A stretch of 26,202 nt of DNA, taken from Candidatus Woesearchaeota archaeon. GTDB lineage: Archaea; Nanobdellota; Nanobdellia; SCGC-AAA011-G17; JACPNG01. Positions within the stretch are counted from its first letter, which is position 1. Each line of letters begins with the position of its first letter. The notes beneath the pieces were generated by a model, which was not told the DNA's origin, ran no database searches, and was given only the letters and a program-made list of their open reading frames with translations. Position numbers and translations under genes: made by a program. Positions 1 to 6,241 of this stretch are shown here, in pieces. The stretch is taken from contig JACPNI010000066.1 of the NCBI GenBank assembly GCA_016185555.1, positions 1 through 26,202 on the forward strand. Direction: 5' to 3'.

Positions 1-791
1 AAGTTAAAAATCGCAATTTTATGGGAATGTGGCTCCATATCGAGCAACTACAAGCTTCATTGATAAGATCTATCTTTTCAAAAGTTAATGCTAACATAAC
101 AACTCCAGGTCCATTAAGCATGTATAAAAGAAAAGAACTTGTTGAAATTAACTGTTTCTCAACAGAAGGATTCTCAGAAGATGCAGATGTTGCAATAAGA
201 TTGATAAGAAAAGGGAATAAGGTTGTTTTTTCTAACAAATCAATAGTACACACTTACATGCCTGATGATTTCAAAGGAATAATAAGACAGCGTTCTAGGT
301 TTGCTCGTGGAACTATTAATATTTTAAAAAGGCACTTGAAGGCCAACAAGTTATTGATAGATTTGTACACGCTGCCATTGCTTTTATTTTTCTATATCCA
401 ATCAATAATAATGGGTTCTATCAACTTATACCAAATCTTTTCAGGATACTTCCTTTATTTCATTTCAAAAGGAATTTATATCGATTTAAATGTTTTGAAA
501 TTTTTCTTCGAGTGGTTATCATTGATTGGCTTCATAAAATGGTCTGGAAGCGTAATTCTCGGACTTGCTCCTTTAACTTTTTTAAGTGCAATAGTTATTC
601 TGACCTCATTACTCTCTTATCCTCGCTATGTTTACGCAATCCTAAAGTACGATAAAAGAATAGATTTACAACACATTATTCCTTTAACATTCATGTTCCC
701 TTTTTGGGTATTCGTAACTATAGTATACTTAATCTCAATCCCGGAAGTATTTAGCAAAACCCAATACAACAAGTGGAATAAGAATGAGTAA
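1..791 (+). CDS. Family 2 glycosyltransferase, membrane-anchored, C-terminal part (5' truncated by window)
   Basis: The frame is open from the first bases of the window, so the N-terminal nucleotide-binding half lies upstream. Counting from the methionine at 21, the visible part has an acidic ED pair in FSEDADV (about residues 51-57) and a Q-x-x-R-F motif in QRSRFARG (90-97). These match the catalytic-base region and the QxxRW product-binding motif of processive GT2 enzymes of the cellulose or hyaluronan synthase type. Three or four hydrophobic segments follow (about 112-150, 165-205 and 222-245), as expected for a C-terminal membrane domain. It probably adds sugars to a lipid-linked or extracellular glycan at the cytoplasmic membrane. 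The substrate cannot be read from this fragment. Confidence 0.85.
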   Translation, partial: VKNRNFMGMWLHIEQLQASLIRSIFSKVNANITTPGPLSMYKRKELVEINCFSTEGFSEDADVAIRLIRKGNKVVFSNKSIVHTYMPDDFKGIIRQRSRFARGTINILKRHLKANKLLIDLYTLPLLLFFYIQSIIMGSINLYQIFSGYFLYFISKGIYIDLNVLKFFFEWLSLIGFIKWSGSVILGLAPLTFLSAIVILTSLLSYPRYVYAILKYDKRIDLQHIIPLTFMFPFWVFVTIVYLISIPEVFSKTQYNKWNKNE

Positions 792-932
792 TATTTAATT
801 ATCTAAAATAACAATGAAGCAAACAATAAGCTTAAGAAATGGCATAATTTCACAATATAAAATGGACAAGTTAAAATTTGATAATGTTTACGAGCGTGGA
901 AGAAATTTTTATACTTTGAATTACAGCAAATC

Positions 933-940
933 TTTTATAT
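933..940 (+). promoter_or_regulatory. TATA box of the winged-helix gene
   Basis: TTTTATAT centred about 25 nt before the ATG at 962, the spacing expected of a leaderless archaeal mRNA. No Shine-Dalgarno sequence precedes the ATG, which fits. Confidence 0.55.
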
Positions 941-961
941 CACAGTTATAGATCTATCCTT

Positions 962-1879
962 ATGGTAGAAGCTAAAGAACTAAGGGATAAGATACTTGCA
1001 TTCGCAACATTAAATGGTCCAATTCTTCCAGTACAGGCTTCAAAAAACGTAGGAACTAATATCCTGTTTGGCGCTGCTGTTCTTTCTGAGTTGGTTGCGG
1101 GGGGAAAAGTGTTTTTTACTAATATGAAAATTGGCGGCAGTCCTCTATATTATATTAAAGGGCAAGAACCGAAGCTGCAGTCTTTTATAAATCATTTAAG
1201 TGAAAAACCAAAAAAAGCATGTTTGGATTTACAAGAAAAAAAAATAATCAGGGATCATGAATGTGAAGCATGGGAAAGAGTAGCTTTAAGGGAAATAAAG
1301 GATTTTGCCTTTCCGATAAGTGTAAAGCATGATGATGGAACAATAGAGACATTCTGGAAGTGGTATTTGGTTAATGATGAAGAAGCAAAAAAAATTATTG
1401 AATCTTTAGTTGTTAAGAAAGAAGAAATAAATGTGGATACTGAAGAAACAGAAGATAAACCAAAGGAAGTTAAACAAGAAATAAGAGATGAAAAGCCACA
1501 ACCAGTTAAAGAGCCTATTAAAGATGAGAAGAAAGAGAGAAAGAAAAAACCGAAAAAAGCTACAAAAGATATTTCGAGTATGGCGTTTGAATATTTTGAA
1601 AAGAACAGCATTAGGGTAATAAGCAGCAGTGTAATTAAGAAAAATAAGGAAATAAACTATACTGTTGAAATACCATCTGAAATCGGCAGTTTATCTTACA
1701 TGGTTAAAATAAAAGACAAGGCAAAATTTACAGATTCTGATGTAATAATTGCTTACAGCGAAGCACAGTATGGCCGGCTTCCAATGCTTCTTTTAAGTAC
1801 AGGTGACCTGACTAAAAAAGCAGAAGAATACATAAATAAGAATTTAAAGGGCTATTTCCTGTTTAAGAAACTGGAATGA
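962..1879 (+). CDS. Winged-helix protein with charged linker and C-terminal alpha/beta domain, function unknown
   Basis: I do not recognise a characterised homologue. Residues 1-75 look like a winged helix: helices around ELRDKILAFA and GAAVLSELVAG, then a wing-like KVFFTNMKIGGSPLYYI. A helical middle region follows. Residues about 145-200 form a very Lys/Glu-rich, probably disordered linker. Residues about 205-305 form a compact alpha/beta domain containing SYMVKIKDKAK and DVIIAYSEAQ, with some resemblance to restriction-endonuclease-like folds. That fold guess is weak. DNA or RNA binding is the most likely role from the N-terminal domain alone. The stop overlaps the start of the next gene (ATGA), so it is translationally coupled to the Trm11-like gene, which hints at an RNA-related role. 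Confidence 0.75.
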   Translation: MVEAKELRDKILAFATLNGPILPVQASKNVGTNILFGAAVLSELVAGGKVFFTNMKIGGSPLYYIKGQEPKLQSFINHLSEKPKKACLDLQEKKIIRDHECEAWERVALREIKDFAFPISVKHDDGTIETFWKWYLVNDEEAKKIIESLVVKKEEINVDTEETEDKPKEVKQEIRDEKPQPVKEPIKDEKKERKKKPKKATKDISSMAFEYFEKNSIRVISSSVIKKNKEINYTVEIPSEIGSLSYMVKIKDKAKFTDSDVIIAYSEAQYGRLPMLLLSTGDLTKKAEEYINKNLKGYFLFKKLE

Positions 1880-2860
1880 AATATATTTTTGTGCTTGGCA
1901 GGGATCCGGAATTAAGCATACTTGAAATTGTATCTTATTTTAAGAGAAACAGTCTAAAGTATGAACTACTGGATTATTCGGATTACGCCTTGGTGCTTGA
2001 CACAGAAGAGCTTGATTTTGAAGAAATAATAAAACGACTGGGTGGAACGCTTAAGATCTGCAGGGTGATATCTGAAAAACTTCCAAATGCACTAAATATA
2101 GGATCTATAATAAACTCTGATAAGATACACTATGCAATTAGCTATTACGGTCAGCCAAGAATTGACCTGGCTAAGCTGAATATGCTGATAAAAAAAGAAT
2201 TAAAATCCATTGGTTATAAAAAAGCATATTACAAGCCCTCAAAAAGAGGAACATTCCTGATGCCCACTGAGACTATTAAGCTCTTAAAAGAAGGCGTTGA
2301 GTTTAATGTTTATTCAGTTGTTATTAGATCCTTTTTGCGGTCTTGGGTCTGTTATGCAGGAAGCTTTGTTGATGAATATTAATGCAATCGGCATTGATAA
2401 GGAAGATTATTCAGTCAATGCAACAATTTACAATCTTAAATGGTTTGAAAAGAATTTTAAGTTTAAGGCCAAATGGAAGGTTTATCATCAGGATTCTAGA
2501 TATTTAATAAATTTCTTGAGAGAAAAGCCGAATGTAGTTGCAACAGAGCCATATATGGGGGTGTTTTTTAAGAAACTTCCATCAAGCAGGCAGGCTATAA
2601 AAGTAATCAGGGAGGTTGAGCCGTTGTATTTTAGTGTACTAAGTCAGCTTAAATCCTTGGGCGTTAAGACTGTTGTTTTTATTGTTCCAAGATTTGTGAC
2701 TTCTGATAGAAAATTATTGAGGCTTGATTTTCCAAGAATACTTAAACGTACTGGATTTAATATTATAAGTCCGTTTGAAAAAATAAAAATGCCTGTGGTT
2801 TATAGAAAAAGAGAAGGTAATATTGAGAGAGAAATTTATATTCTAAATAATACCAAATAA
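1876..2860 (+). pseudogene. THUMP-domain Trm11/TrmG10-like tRNA methyltransferase, broken by internal deletion and frameshift
   Basis: The first frame (1876-2382) begins MKYIFVLGRDPELS and carries the N-terminal and THUMP-like parts typical of the archaeal tRNA guanine-10 N2-methyltransferase family. Around 2320-2335 the conserved protein continues in the +1 frame with LLDPFCGLGSVMQEALLM, the SAM-binding motif I, then NLKWFEKNF and a motif IV variant TEPYMG. Homologues have roughly 55-60 residues between the THUMP domain and DPFCG, including a GRP...PPRLA stretch. That block is absent here and no frame encodes it. The TGA at 2380-2382 ends the first frame just after the break. I read this as an out-of-frame deletion of about 170 nt, or an assembly collapse. 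The C-terminal ORF could start at 2297 but would lack the THUMP domain and the start of the Rossmann fold. Such enzymes normally make m2G/m2,2G in tRNA. Confidence 0.75.
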
Positions 2861-2896
2861 TTGCCGGAAATTTCAATTTATGAAACTTCATTAAAG

Positions 2897-3457
2897 CTAA
2901 AATTCAACTCCAGGAGCATTTTCAGTACCAGGTTTAGCATTAAAATAGGTTTTCTCCATAAACCCAAAGTTCTTTGCTATAATATTGCTCGGAAATGTTT
3001 TAATTTTGGCATTGTAATTTCTTACAACATCATTGTATCTTCCTCTTTCAACTGCAATCTTATTTTCTGTGTTACTCAGTTCATCCTGCAACGCAATAAA
3101 GTTTTGTGTTGCTTTTAATGCGGGATAATTCTCTGCAACTACCAACAGTTTTGAAAGTGTTGACTCTATCTGGTTTGCTGTTTGGACTTTCTCTTCTATA
3201 TTTGATGCGCTTTGCCACTGGCTTCTTAGTCTTGTTATTTCTTCCAAGGTAGAGGATTCAAATTTTGCAGCCCCCTTTACAGTAGAGACTAAATTAGGAA
3301 TTAAATCAACCCTTCTTTGGTATTGAGTCTCGACCTGTGCCCATTTATTATTCGTGTCTTCATTTAATTTAACTAAAGAGTTATATGTTGTCACATACCA
3401 AAATATAAGCAGTACAACCAGGCCAATTATGCTAAAAGTAACCCATTTATTCTTCAT
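2897..3457 (-). CDS. lemA: LemA family protein
   Basis: The protein has 186 aa with one N-terminal membrane anchor (residues about 7-25, IIGLVVLLIFWYVTTY). The LemA helical core follows, with the family signatures YNSLVKLNE, NNKWAQVETQYQRRVDLIPNLV and the C-terminal NAKIKTFPSNIIAKNFGF. The cell-envelope function of LemA is not known biochemically. It is regularly encoded beside TPM-domain (YgcG-like) proteins, and here it is the last gene of such a cluster. Its ATG overlaps the stop of the zinc-ribbon gene by 4 nt, so the three genes form one transcription unit read from about 4451 downwards. Confidence 0.93.
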   Translation of the reverse strand: MKNKWVTFSIIGLVVLLIFWYVTTYNSLVKLNEDTNNKWAQVETQYQRRVDLIPNLVSTVKGAAKFESSTLEEITRLRSQWQSASNIEEKVQTANQIESTLSKLLVVAENYPALKATQNFIALQDELSNTENKIAVERGRYNDVVRNYNAKIKTFPSNIIAKNFGFMEKTYFNAKPGTENAPGVEF

Positions 3458-3675
3458 TTTCGTACCTTCCCTTTCTTTGAAAAACTATAGAGCAGTTTTA
3501 CTTCATCTTTATCTAGCCACATCCCTCCGCAGTTATCACAAACATCTAATACCGCCCCGGATGGATGATTAATTTTTCGCATAAGTCTTTTATTGAATAA
3601 ACTTGAGCATCTAGGGCATTTAATATATTTATCCATCAGTATTTTCTTTATTTTGTTTTTTTTAAAGTTTACCAT
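3454..3675 (-). CDS. Small TFIIB-type zinc-ribbon protein
   Basis: The 73-aa form has two zinc knuckles, CPRC (20-23) and CDNC (46-49), in the context VCDNCGGMWLDKDE. This matches the small zf-TFIIB family whose CGGxWLDxxE box is diagnostic. Two starts are possible. ATG 3675 overlaps the stop of the TPM gene by 7 nt, and ATG 3636 gives MDKYIKCPRC, a 60-aa protein that begins just before the domain as most relatives do. I slightly favour the shorter form on family length, although neither start has a good ribosome binding site. The gene sits between the TPM and LemA genes. A role in regulation or assembly of that membrane pair is inference only. Confidence 0.85.
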   Translation of the reverse strand: MVNFKKNKIKKILMDKYIKCPRCSSLFNKRLMRKINHPSGAVLDVCDNCGGMWLDKDEVKLLYSFSKKGKVRK

Positions 3676-4451
3676 CCTCCAGAACTTCCACCCCCACCAT
3701 ATCCTCCTCCGCCTCCTGAAAAACCACCAAGCCCGCCTGAGCCTCCAAAACCGCCCCTACCAAAGCCTCCTGCAAACAAGCCCCATGCAGCCCCATGATA
3801 AAAACTGTCATTATTATTCTTACTCTTAAGATTTTTTTTAGAATTTCTTATGATTGCAACAAAGCGCAATATTATAAAAATAGCAATTATCAAGAAAATT
3901 GCAGAATAAACTGTAGTTTGGCTTGTGTTCGTTTCATTTGAATTTTTTAATTTAACAATATCTGGATCGTTTGAACCTTGTAATATTTTGGTGCTTATAT
4001 CTACAACTTTAATTATTCCTTCTTCATAATTACCATTGATGAAATTTGGAACTAAATATTCCCTTGAGATCCTTCCAAGCAAAGGTGAATTGAGTGTACT
4101 TTCAACACCATAACCTACTTCCCACCTGTACTTCTTATCATCAATTGCAATATACAGAAGGATACCGTTATCATTACCTTTTTTCCCGATTTTATTTGAC
4201 TCCGCAATCTTTAATGTATACTCTTCTAGGGAAAGTTCTTTTGGATATTCTTTTTCTATATAAACAATATATTGAACGCCCCCGGTGGTCTTTTCTAAAT
4301 CTCTTAGTGTTTCTTCTAGAGATATTTTAGAAGATTCTGAAAGGATATTTGCATTATCCGTAACGTACGATCTTATTGCCGGTATCTTCGTGGCATTAAC
4401 CAAGGATATTACAAGAAAGAAAATCACTATGGAAAAAGTTAGTTTATGCAT
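3669..4451 (-). CDS. TPM-domain (YgcG-like) secreted/membrane protein with Gly-rich tail
   Basis: The 260-aa protein has an N-terminal signal peptide (HKLTFSIVIFFLVISLVNA) and a TPM domain from about 25 to 145, with the signatures VTDNANILS, EYPKELSLEEYTLKIAE, ILLYIAIDDKKYRWEVGYGVE and LLGRISREYLVPNF. A transmembrane helix spans about 178-200. It ends in a low-complexity glycine/serine tail (226-260) closing with SSGGW, a hallmark of the family. The TPM domain should face outside with the tail in the cytoplasm. Linkage to LemA is the usual arrangement in bacteria and archaea. Some TPM domains are phosphatases, but that activity cannot be inferred here. Confidence 0.92.
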   Translation of the reverse strand: MHKLTFSIVIFFLVISLVNATKIPAIRSYVTDNANILSESSKISLEETLRDLEKTTGGVQYIVYIEKEYPKELSLEEYTLKIAESNKIGKKGNDNGILLYIAIDDKKYRWEVGYGVESTLNSPLLGRISREYLVPNFINGNYEEGIIKVVDISTKILQGSNDPDIVKLKNSNETNTSQTTVYSAIFLIIAIFIILRFVAIIRNSKKNLKSKNNNDSFYHGAAWGLFAGGFGRGGFGGSGGLGGFSGGGGGYGGGGSSGGW

Positions 4452-4471
4452 AAAGAAGATTTGATTTTGTA

Positions 4472-4480
4472 GTTATATAA
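4472..4480 (-). promoter_or_regulatory. TATA box of the TPM-ZnR-LemA operon
   Basis: On the minus strand TTATATAAC lies about 25 nt before the ATG at 4451. This is consistent with a leaderless transcript starting at or next to the start codon. Confidence 0.55.
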
Positions 4481-4517
4481 TTGTTTCTTTATCTCTTATC
4501 CAAGGCGACATCAGAAA

Positions 4518-4526
4518 CTTTTTATA
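4518..4526 (+). promoter_or_regulatory. TATA box of the AAA+ ATPase gene
   Basis: CTTTTTATA is centred about 26 nt before the ATG at 4548 in the divergent 96-nt spacer. Here each divergent gene has its own TATA, unlike the shared boxes elsewhere in the window. Confidence 0.5.
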
Positions 4527-4547
4527 CTTTGCTCTATAAGCATAGCC

Positions 4548-5261
4548 ATGTCAAGAATCTGGTACAAGAATTATGGATGGAAAAGTAATCCCTTTAATGT
4601 AAGGGCTGATTCTAAGATTTTTGGATTGGATAAAGAAAGAGAGTTGCTAATGAACTATGTTCTTGGAGGAAATGTCTGTTTTATTACTGGACCTACTGGT
4701 GCTGGCAAGACTTCTTTACTTAAGTGGCTTCAGTCAAATATCAAAGGCCACAAAATAATTTATCTCGATTCTAGTGCGACAAATGATTTTTTTAATCTTG
4801 GAAAGCACTTAAAAGACCATAGGAATTTTTTCGAACTTATCTTCCATGATTTTCCAAGAAAAGTGGTTCTGTTGGTTGATGAAGCACATTGTAGTGAGAA
4901 GCATTTGAAAGATGCAATTAAGCTTTATTGGGATAATGCACATGTCAAGTCTGTTGTAGTAGCACAAATTCCCTCACCAAATAATTTTTCAAAGGTTTTC
5001 AGGGCACGTGCAGGGGGAAGAATAATAAGGCTTTCTAACATAAGTACTGAAGTTGCAAATGGAATTGTTGACCTAAGAACCAAAAATAAGAATATATTTG
5101 AAAGAGATGCAATAGAGAGCATGCTTTACATTTCAGATAGGAATCCTAGAAAATTCCTGGAGAATTGTGAGAAAGCTGCAATGAAATTGGCAGGCAAATG
5201 GAATGGGGCTAAATTTTCTAAAGCAGATGTAGAAATTATTTTTAGCCACCACAAAGCTTAA
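4548..5261 (+). CDS. AAA+ ATPase (ExeA/Cdc6-like), function unknown
   Basis: The 237-aa protein has Walker A GPTGAGKT (about 48-55), Walker B VVLLVDEAH (about 105-113) and a C-terminal helical part with RNPRKFLENCEKAA, reminiscent of the sensor 2 and lid region of AAA+ ATPases of the Orc1/Cdc6 and ExeA/TniB group. The N-terminal WKSNPFNVRAD...FGLDKERELL matches the short lead-in of such ATPases. It lacks a winged-helix domain, so it is not a canonical Cdc6 initiator. An ATP-dependent DNA or protein remodelling role is plausible. It precedes eS17 in the same orientation with a 25-nt gap, but eS17 probably has its own TATA-like AT stretch. Confidence 0.82.
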   Translation: MSRIWYKNYGWKSNPFNVRADSKIFGLDKERELLMNYVLGGNVCFITGPTGAGKTSLLKWLQSNIKGHKIIYLDSSATNDFFNLGKHLKDHRNFFELIFHDFPRKVVLLVDEAHCSEKHLKDAIKLYWDNAHVKSVVVAQIPSPNNFSKVFRARAGGRIIRLSNISTEVANGIVDLRTKNKNIFERDAIESMLYISDRNPRKFLENCEKAAMKLAGKWNGAKFSKADVEIIFSHHKA

Positions 5262-5286
5262 AAAAGGCAATTAAAGCTACATTCTT

Positions 5287-5490
5287 ATGGGAAGAGTAAA
5301 AACAATGATGATCAAGAGAAGCGCAAATAAACTTCTCAAAGAATATAAAAGCAGCTTTAATTCTGATTTTAACTACAATAAAAATCAGGTTGTTAAGTTT
5401 GCAGATATAAGATCAAAAAAAATAAAGAATGTGCTAGCTGGTTATATAACAAGATTAATAAAACGGGGCGTACAGTCCAATAAACTCTGA
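5287..5490 (+). CDS. rps17e: 30S ribosomal protein eS17
   Basis: The 67-aa protein starts MGRVKTMMIKRSANKLLKEY and contains IRSKKIKNVLAGYITRLIKR, the invariant C-terminal signature of archaeal and eukaryotic eS17. The length is normal for archaea. It is a small-subunit protein with no bacterial counterpart, and so one of the clearest archaeal markers in the window. The ATG has no Shine-Dalgarno sequence. An AT-rich element (GCTTAAAAAAGG) ends about 20 nt upstream and may act as a weak TATA. Confidence 0.96.
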   Translation: MGRVKTMMIKRSANKLLKEYKSSFNSDFNYNKNQVVKFADIRSKKIKNVLAGYITRLIKRGVQSNKL

Positions 5491-5508
5491 TTGTTTTCTT
5501 ATAAACTA

Positions 5509-5793
5509 TTATTGTTCTTGATTTTGATGCATTACAGCACTTCTGATAATCTCAAAGGATTCAAATTTGCTTAAGTTATAGGTTTTATCTCCTACCCCCA
5601 TATTTATTCGATATTCAGCATCTCGGCTTGATAAGCCTTTAACCTTTAACCCAGAGAAAGGGTTTTCGTGAGAAAGTACTGCTGTTCTACAGTCATAATG
5701 AGTGACAAATCCAACTACTTCAAATTCATATGACTTTAAAGAGAGCAGATCTCCAATGCTTACTCCTTTCAGCTTATTTTCCAATCCTTTCAT
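5509..5793 (-). CDS. Conserved small protein, function unknown
   Basis: I do not recognise the family. From ATG 5793 the product has 94 aa. A TTG at 5799 would add two residues, but the TATA spacing favours the ATG. The sequence is mostly beta-type (GDLLSLKSYEFEVVGFVTHYDCRTAVLSHENP, in two halves) and ends in a Gln-rich tail. It could be a small beta-barrel, but no motif proves this. It is divergent from alba and shares its TATA element, so both would be expressed from the same promoter region. Confidence 0.7.
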   Translation of the reverse strand: MKGLENKLKGVSIGDLLSLKSYEFEVVGFVTHYDCRTAVLSHENPFSGLKVKGLSSRDAEYRINMGVGDKTYNLSKFESFEIIRSAVMHQNQEQ

Positions 5794-5815
5794 AGCCAAG
5801 CAATGAAGCGGTGTA

Positions 5816-5823
5816 TTTATAAA
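5816..5823. promoter_or_regulatory. Palindromic TATA element shared by the 94-aa gene (minus) and alba (plus)
   Basis: TTTATAAA is a perfect 8-bp palindrome centred at 5819.5. The minus-strand ATG at 5793 lies 26.5 nt away, giving a leaderless mRNA. On the plus strand transcription would start near 5846, leaving about a 20-nt leader that contains the alba Shine-Dalgarno sequence GGAGGGTG (5852-5859). Confidence 0.55.
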
Positions 5824-5865
5824 CCTTTAGTTGATATTACAGTAGTAATTCGGAGGGTGTTCAAG

Positions 5866-6214
5866 ATGACAGAAACTAACGAAGTGGAACATAAAGAAAG
5901 TCGGGAACGCAGCAACGTTGTGTACGTAGGATCCAAACCTTTTATGAAATTACAATAGTCAAGGCTATTGTAACATCAGTTACGTAACAAGCGTTGTTAT
6001 GCAGTTTACAGTGCAAAATTCAAATGAAGTTATAGTTAAAGCCAGGGGGAGATTTATCAGTCGTGCAGTTGACATAGTTGAAGTAGCCAGAAAAAGATTT
6101 TTGGATAATGCACTTGATCTCGGTGATATTAAACTAGATTCTGAAGATTTTAAAAATCGTGAAGGCAGAGATATCCGGGTTAGTACCATAGAGATAACTT
6201 TAAAAAAGAAATAG
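5866..6214 (+). CDS. alba: DNA/RNA-binding protein Alba, split by a predicted 31-nt BHB intron: join(5866..5948,5980..6214)
   Basis: Exon 1 starts at ATG 5866, 6 nt after a strong Shine-Dalgarno (GGAGGGTG), and reads an acidic/basic extension MTETNEVEHKESRERS followed by NVVYVGSKPFM, the Alba start. Unspliced, it stops at TAG 5956. Exon 2 resumes YVTSVVMQF...VIVKARGRFISRAVDIVEVARKRF...VSTIEITLKKK, the rest of Alba. Joining 5948 to 5980 gives KPFMNYVTSVVMQF, matching the conserved KPxMNYVLAVVTQF core, and a 105-aa protein of normal Alba length. The lysine that is acetylated in crenarchaeal Alba is retained in SKP. Alba is an abundant dimeric chromatin and RNA-binding protein. A frameshift plus insertion in a pseudogene is the alternative, but the exact restoration and hairpin geometry argue for splicing. 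Confidence 0.85.
5949..5979 (+). other. Predicted BHB intron inside alba pre-mRNA (31 nt)
   Basis: The intron has a perfect 9-bp inner stem, TTACAATAG (5950-5958) with CTATTGTAA (5965-5973), closing a 6-nt loop. On the 5' side a 3-nt bulge AAA (5947-5949) is cut AA|A, and on the 3' side a 3-nt bulge AGT (5978-5980) is cut AG|T. Between the bulges TATG (5943-5946) faces CATC (5974-5977), giving three Watson-Crick pairs and one T-C mismatch. These cuts are exactly the ones needed to restore the Alba frame and core motif. The outer helix is weak, so this resembles the relaxed HBh' form. Geometry and pairing are seen; splicing itself is inferred. Confidence 0.75.
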
Positions 6215-6228
6215 TCTTTTATTTTTAA
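6215..6228 (+). terminator. T-rich tract after alba
   Basis: CTTTTATTTTT directly follows the alba stop and precedes the antiporter's Shine-Dalgarno. It may act as a weak archaeal terminator, or the two genes may be partly cotranscribed. Confidence 0.3.
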
Positions 6229-6241
6229 AAAGAGGTAATAG

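Noticed and set aside
814..951. A 45-codon ORF (MKQTISLRNGII...) in the spacer before the winged-helix gene
   Set aside because: No Shine-Dalgarno, no recognisable family, and it runs over the TATA box of the next gene; the composition looks like ordinary spacer.
1255..1611. Long antisense open frame opposite the Lys/Glu-rich linker
   Set aside because: It mirrors AAA/GAA-rich codons of the real gene, giving a Ser/Phe-rich shadow without promoter or family match.
2297..2382. BHB intron as an explanation of the Trm11-like break
   Set aside because: The junction lacks coding sequence rather than having extra sequence; no hairpin with paired bulges restores the family motif.
5999..6214. Alba as a short 71-aa protein starting at the internal ATG 5999
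   Set aside because: It would lose the first strand and the conserved SKPFMNYV DNA-binding region, has no ribosome binding site, and leaves the well-signalled exon 1 unexplained.
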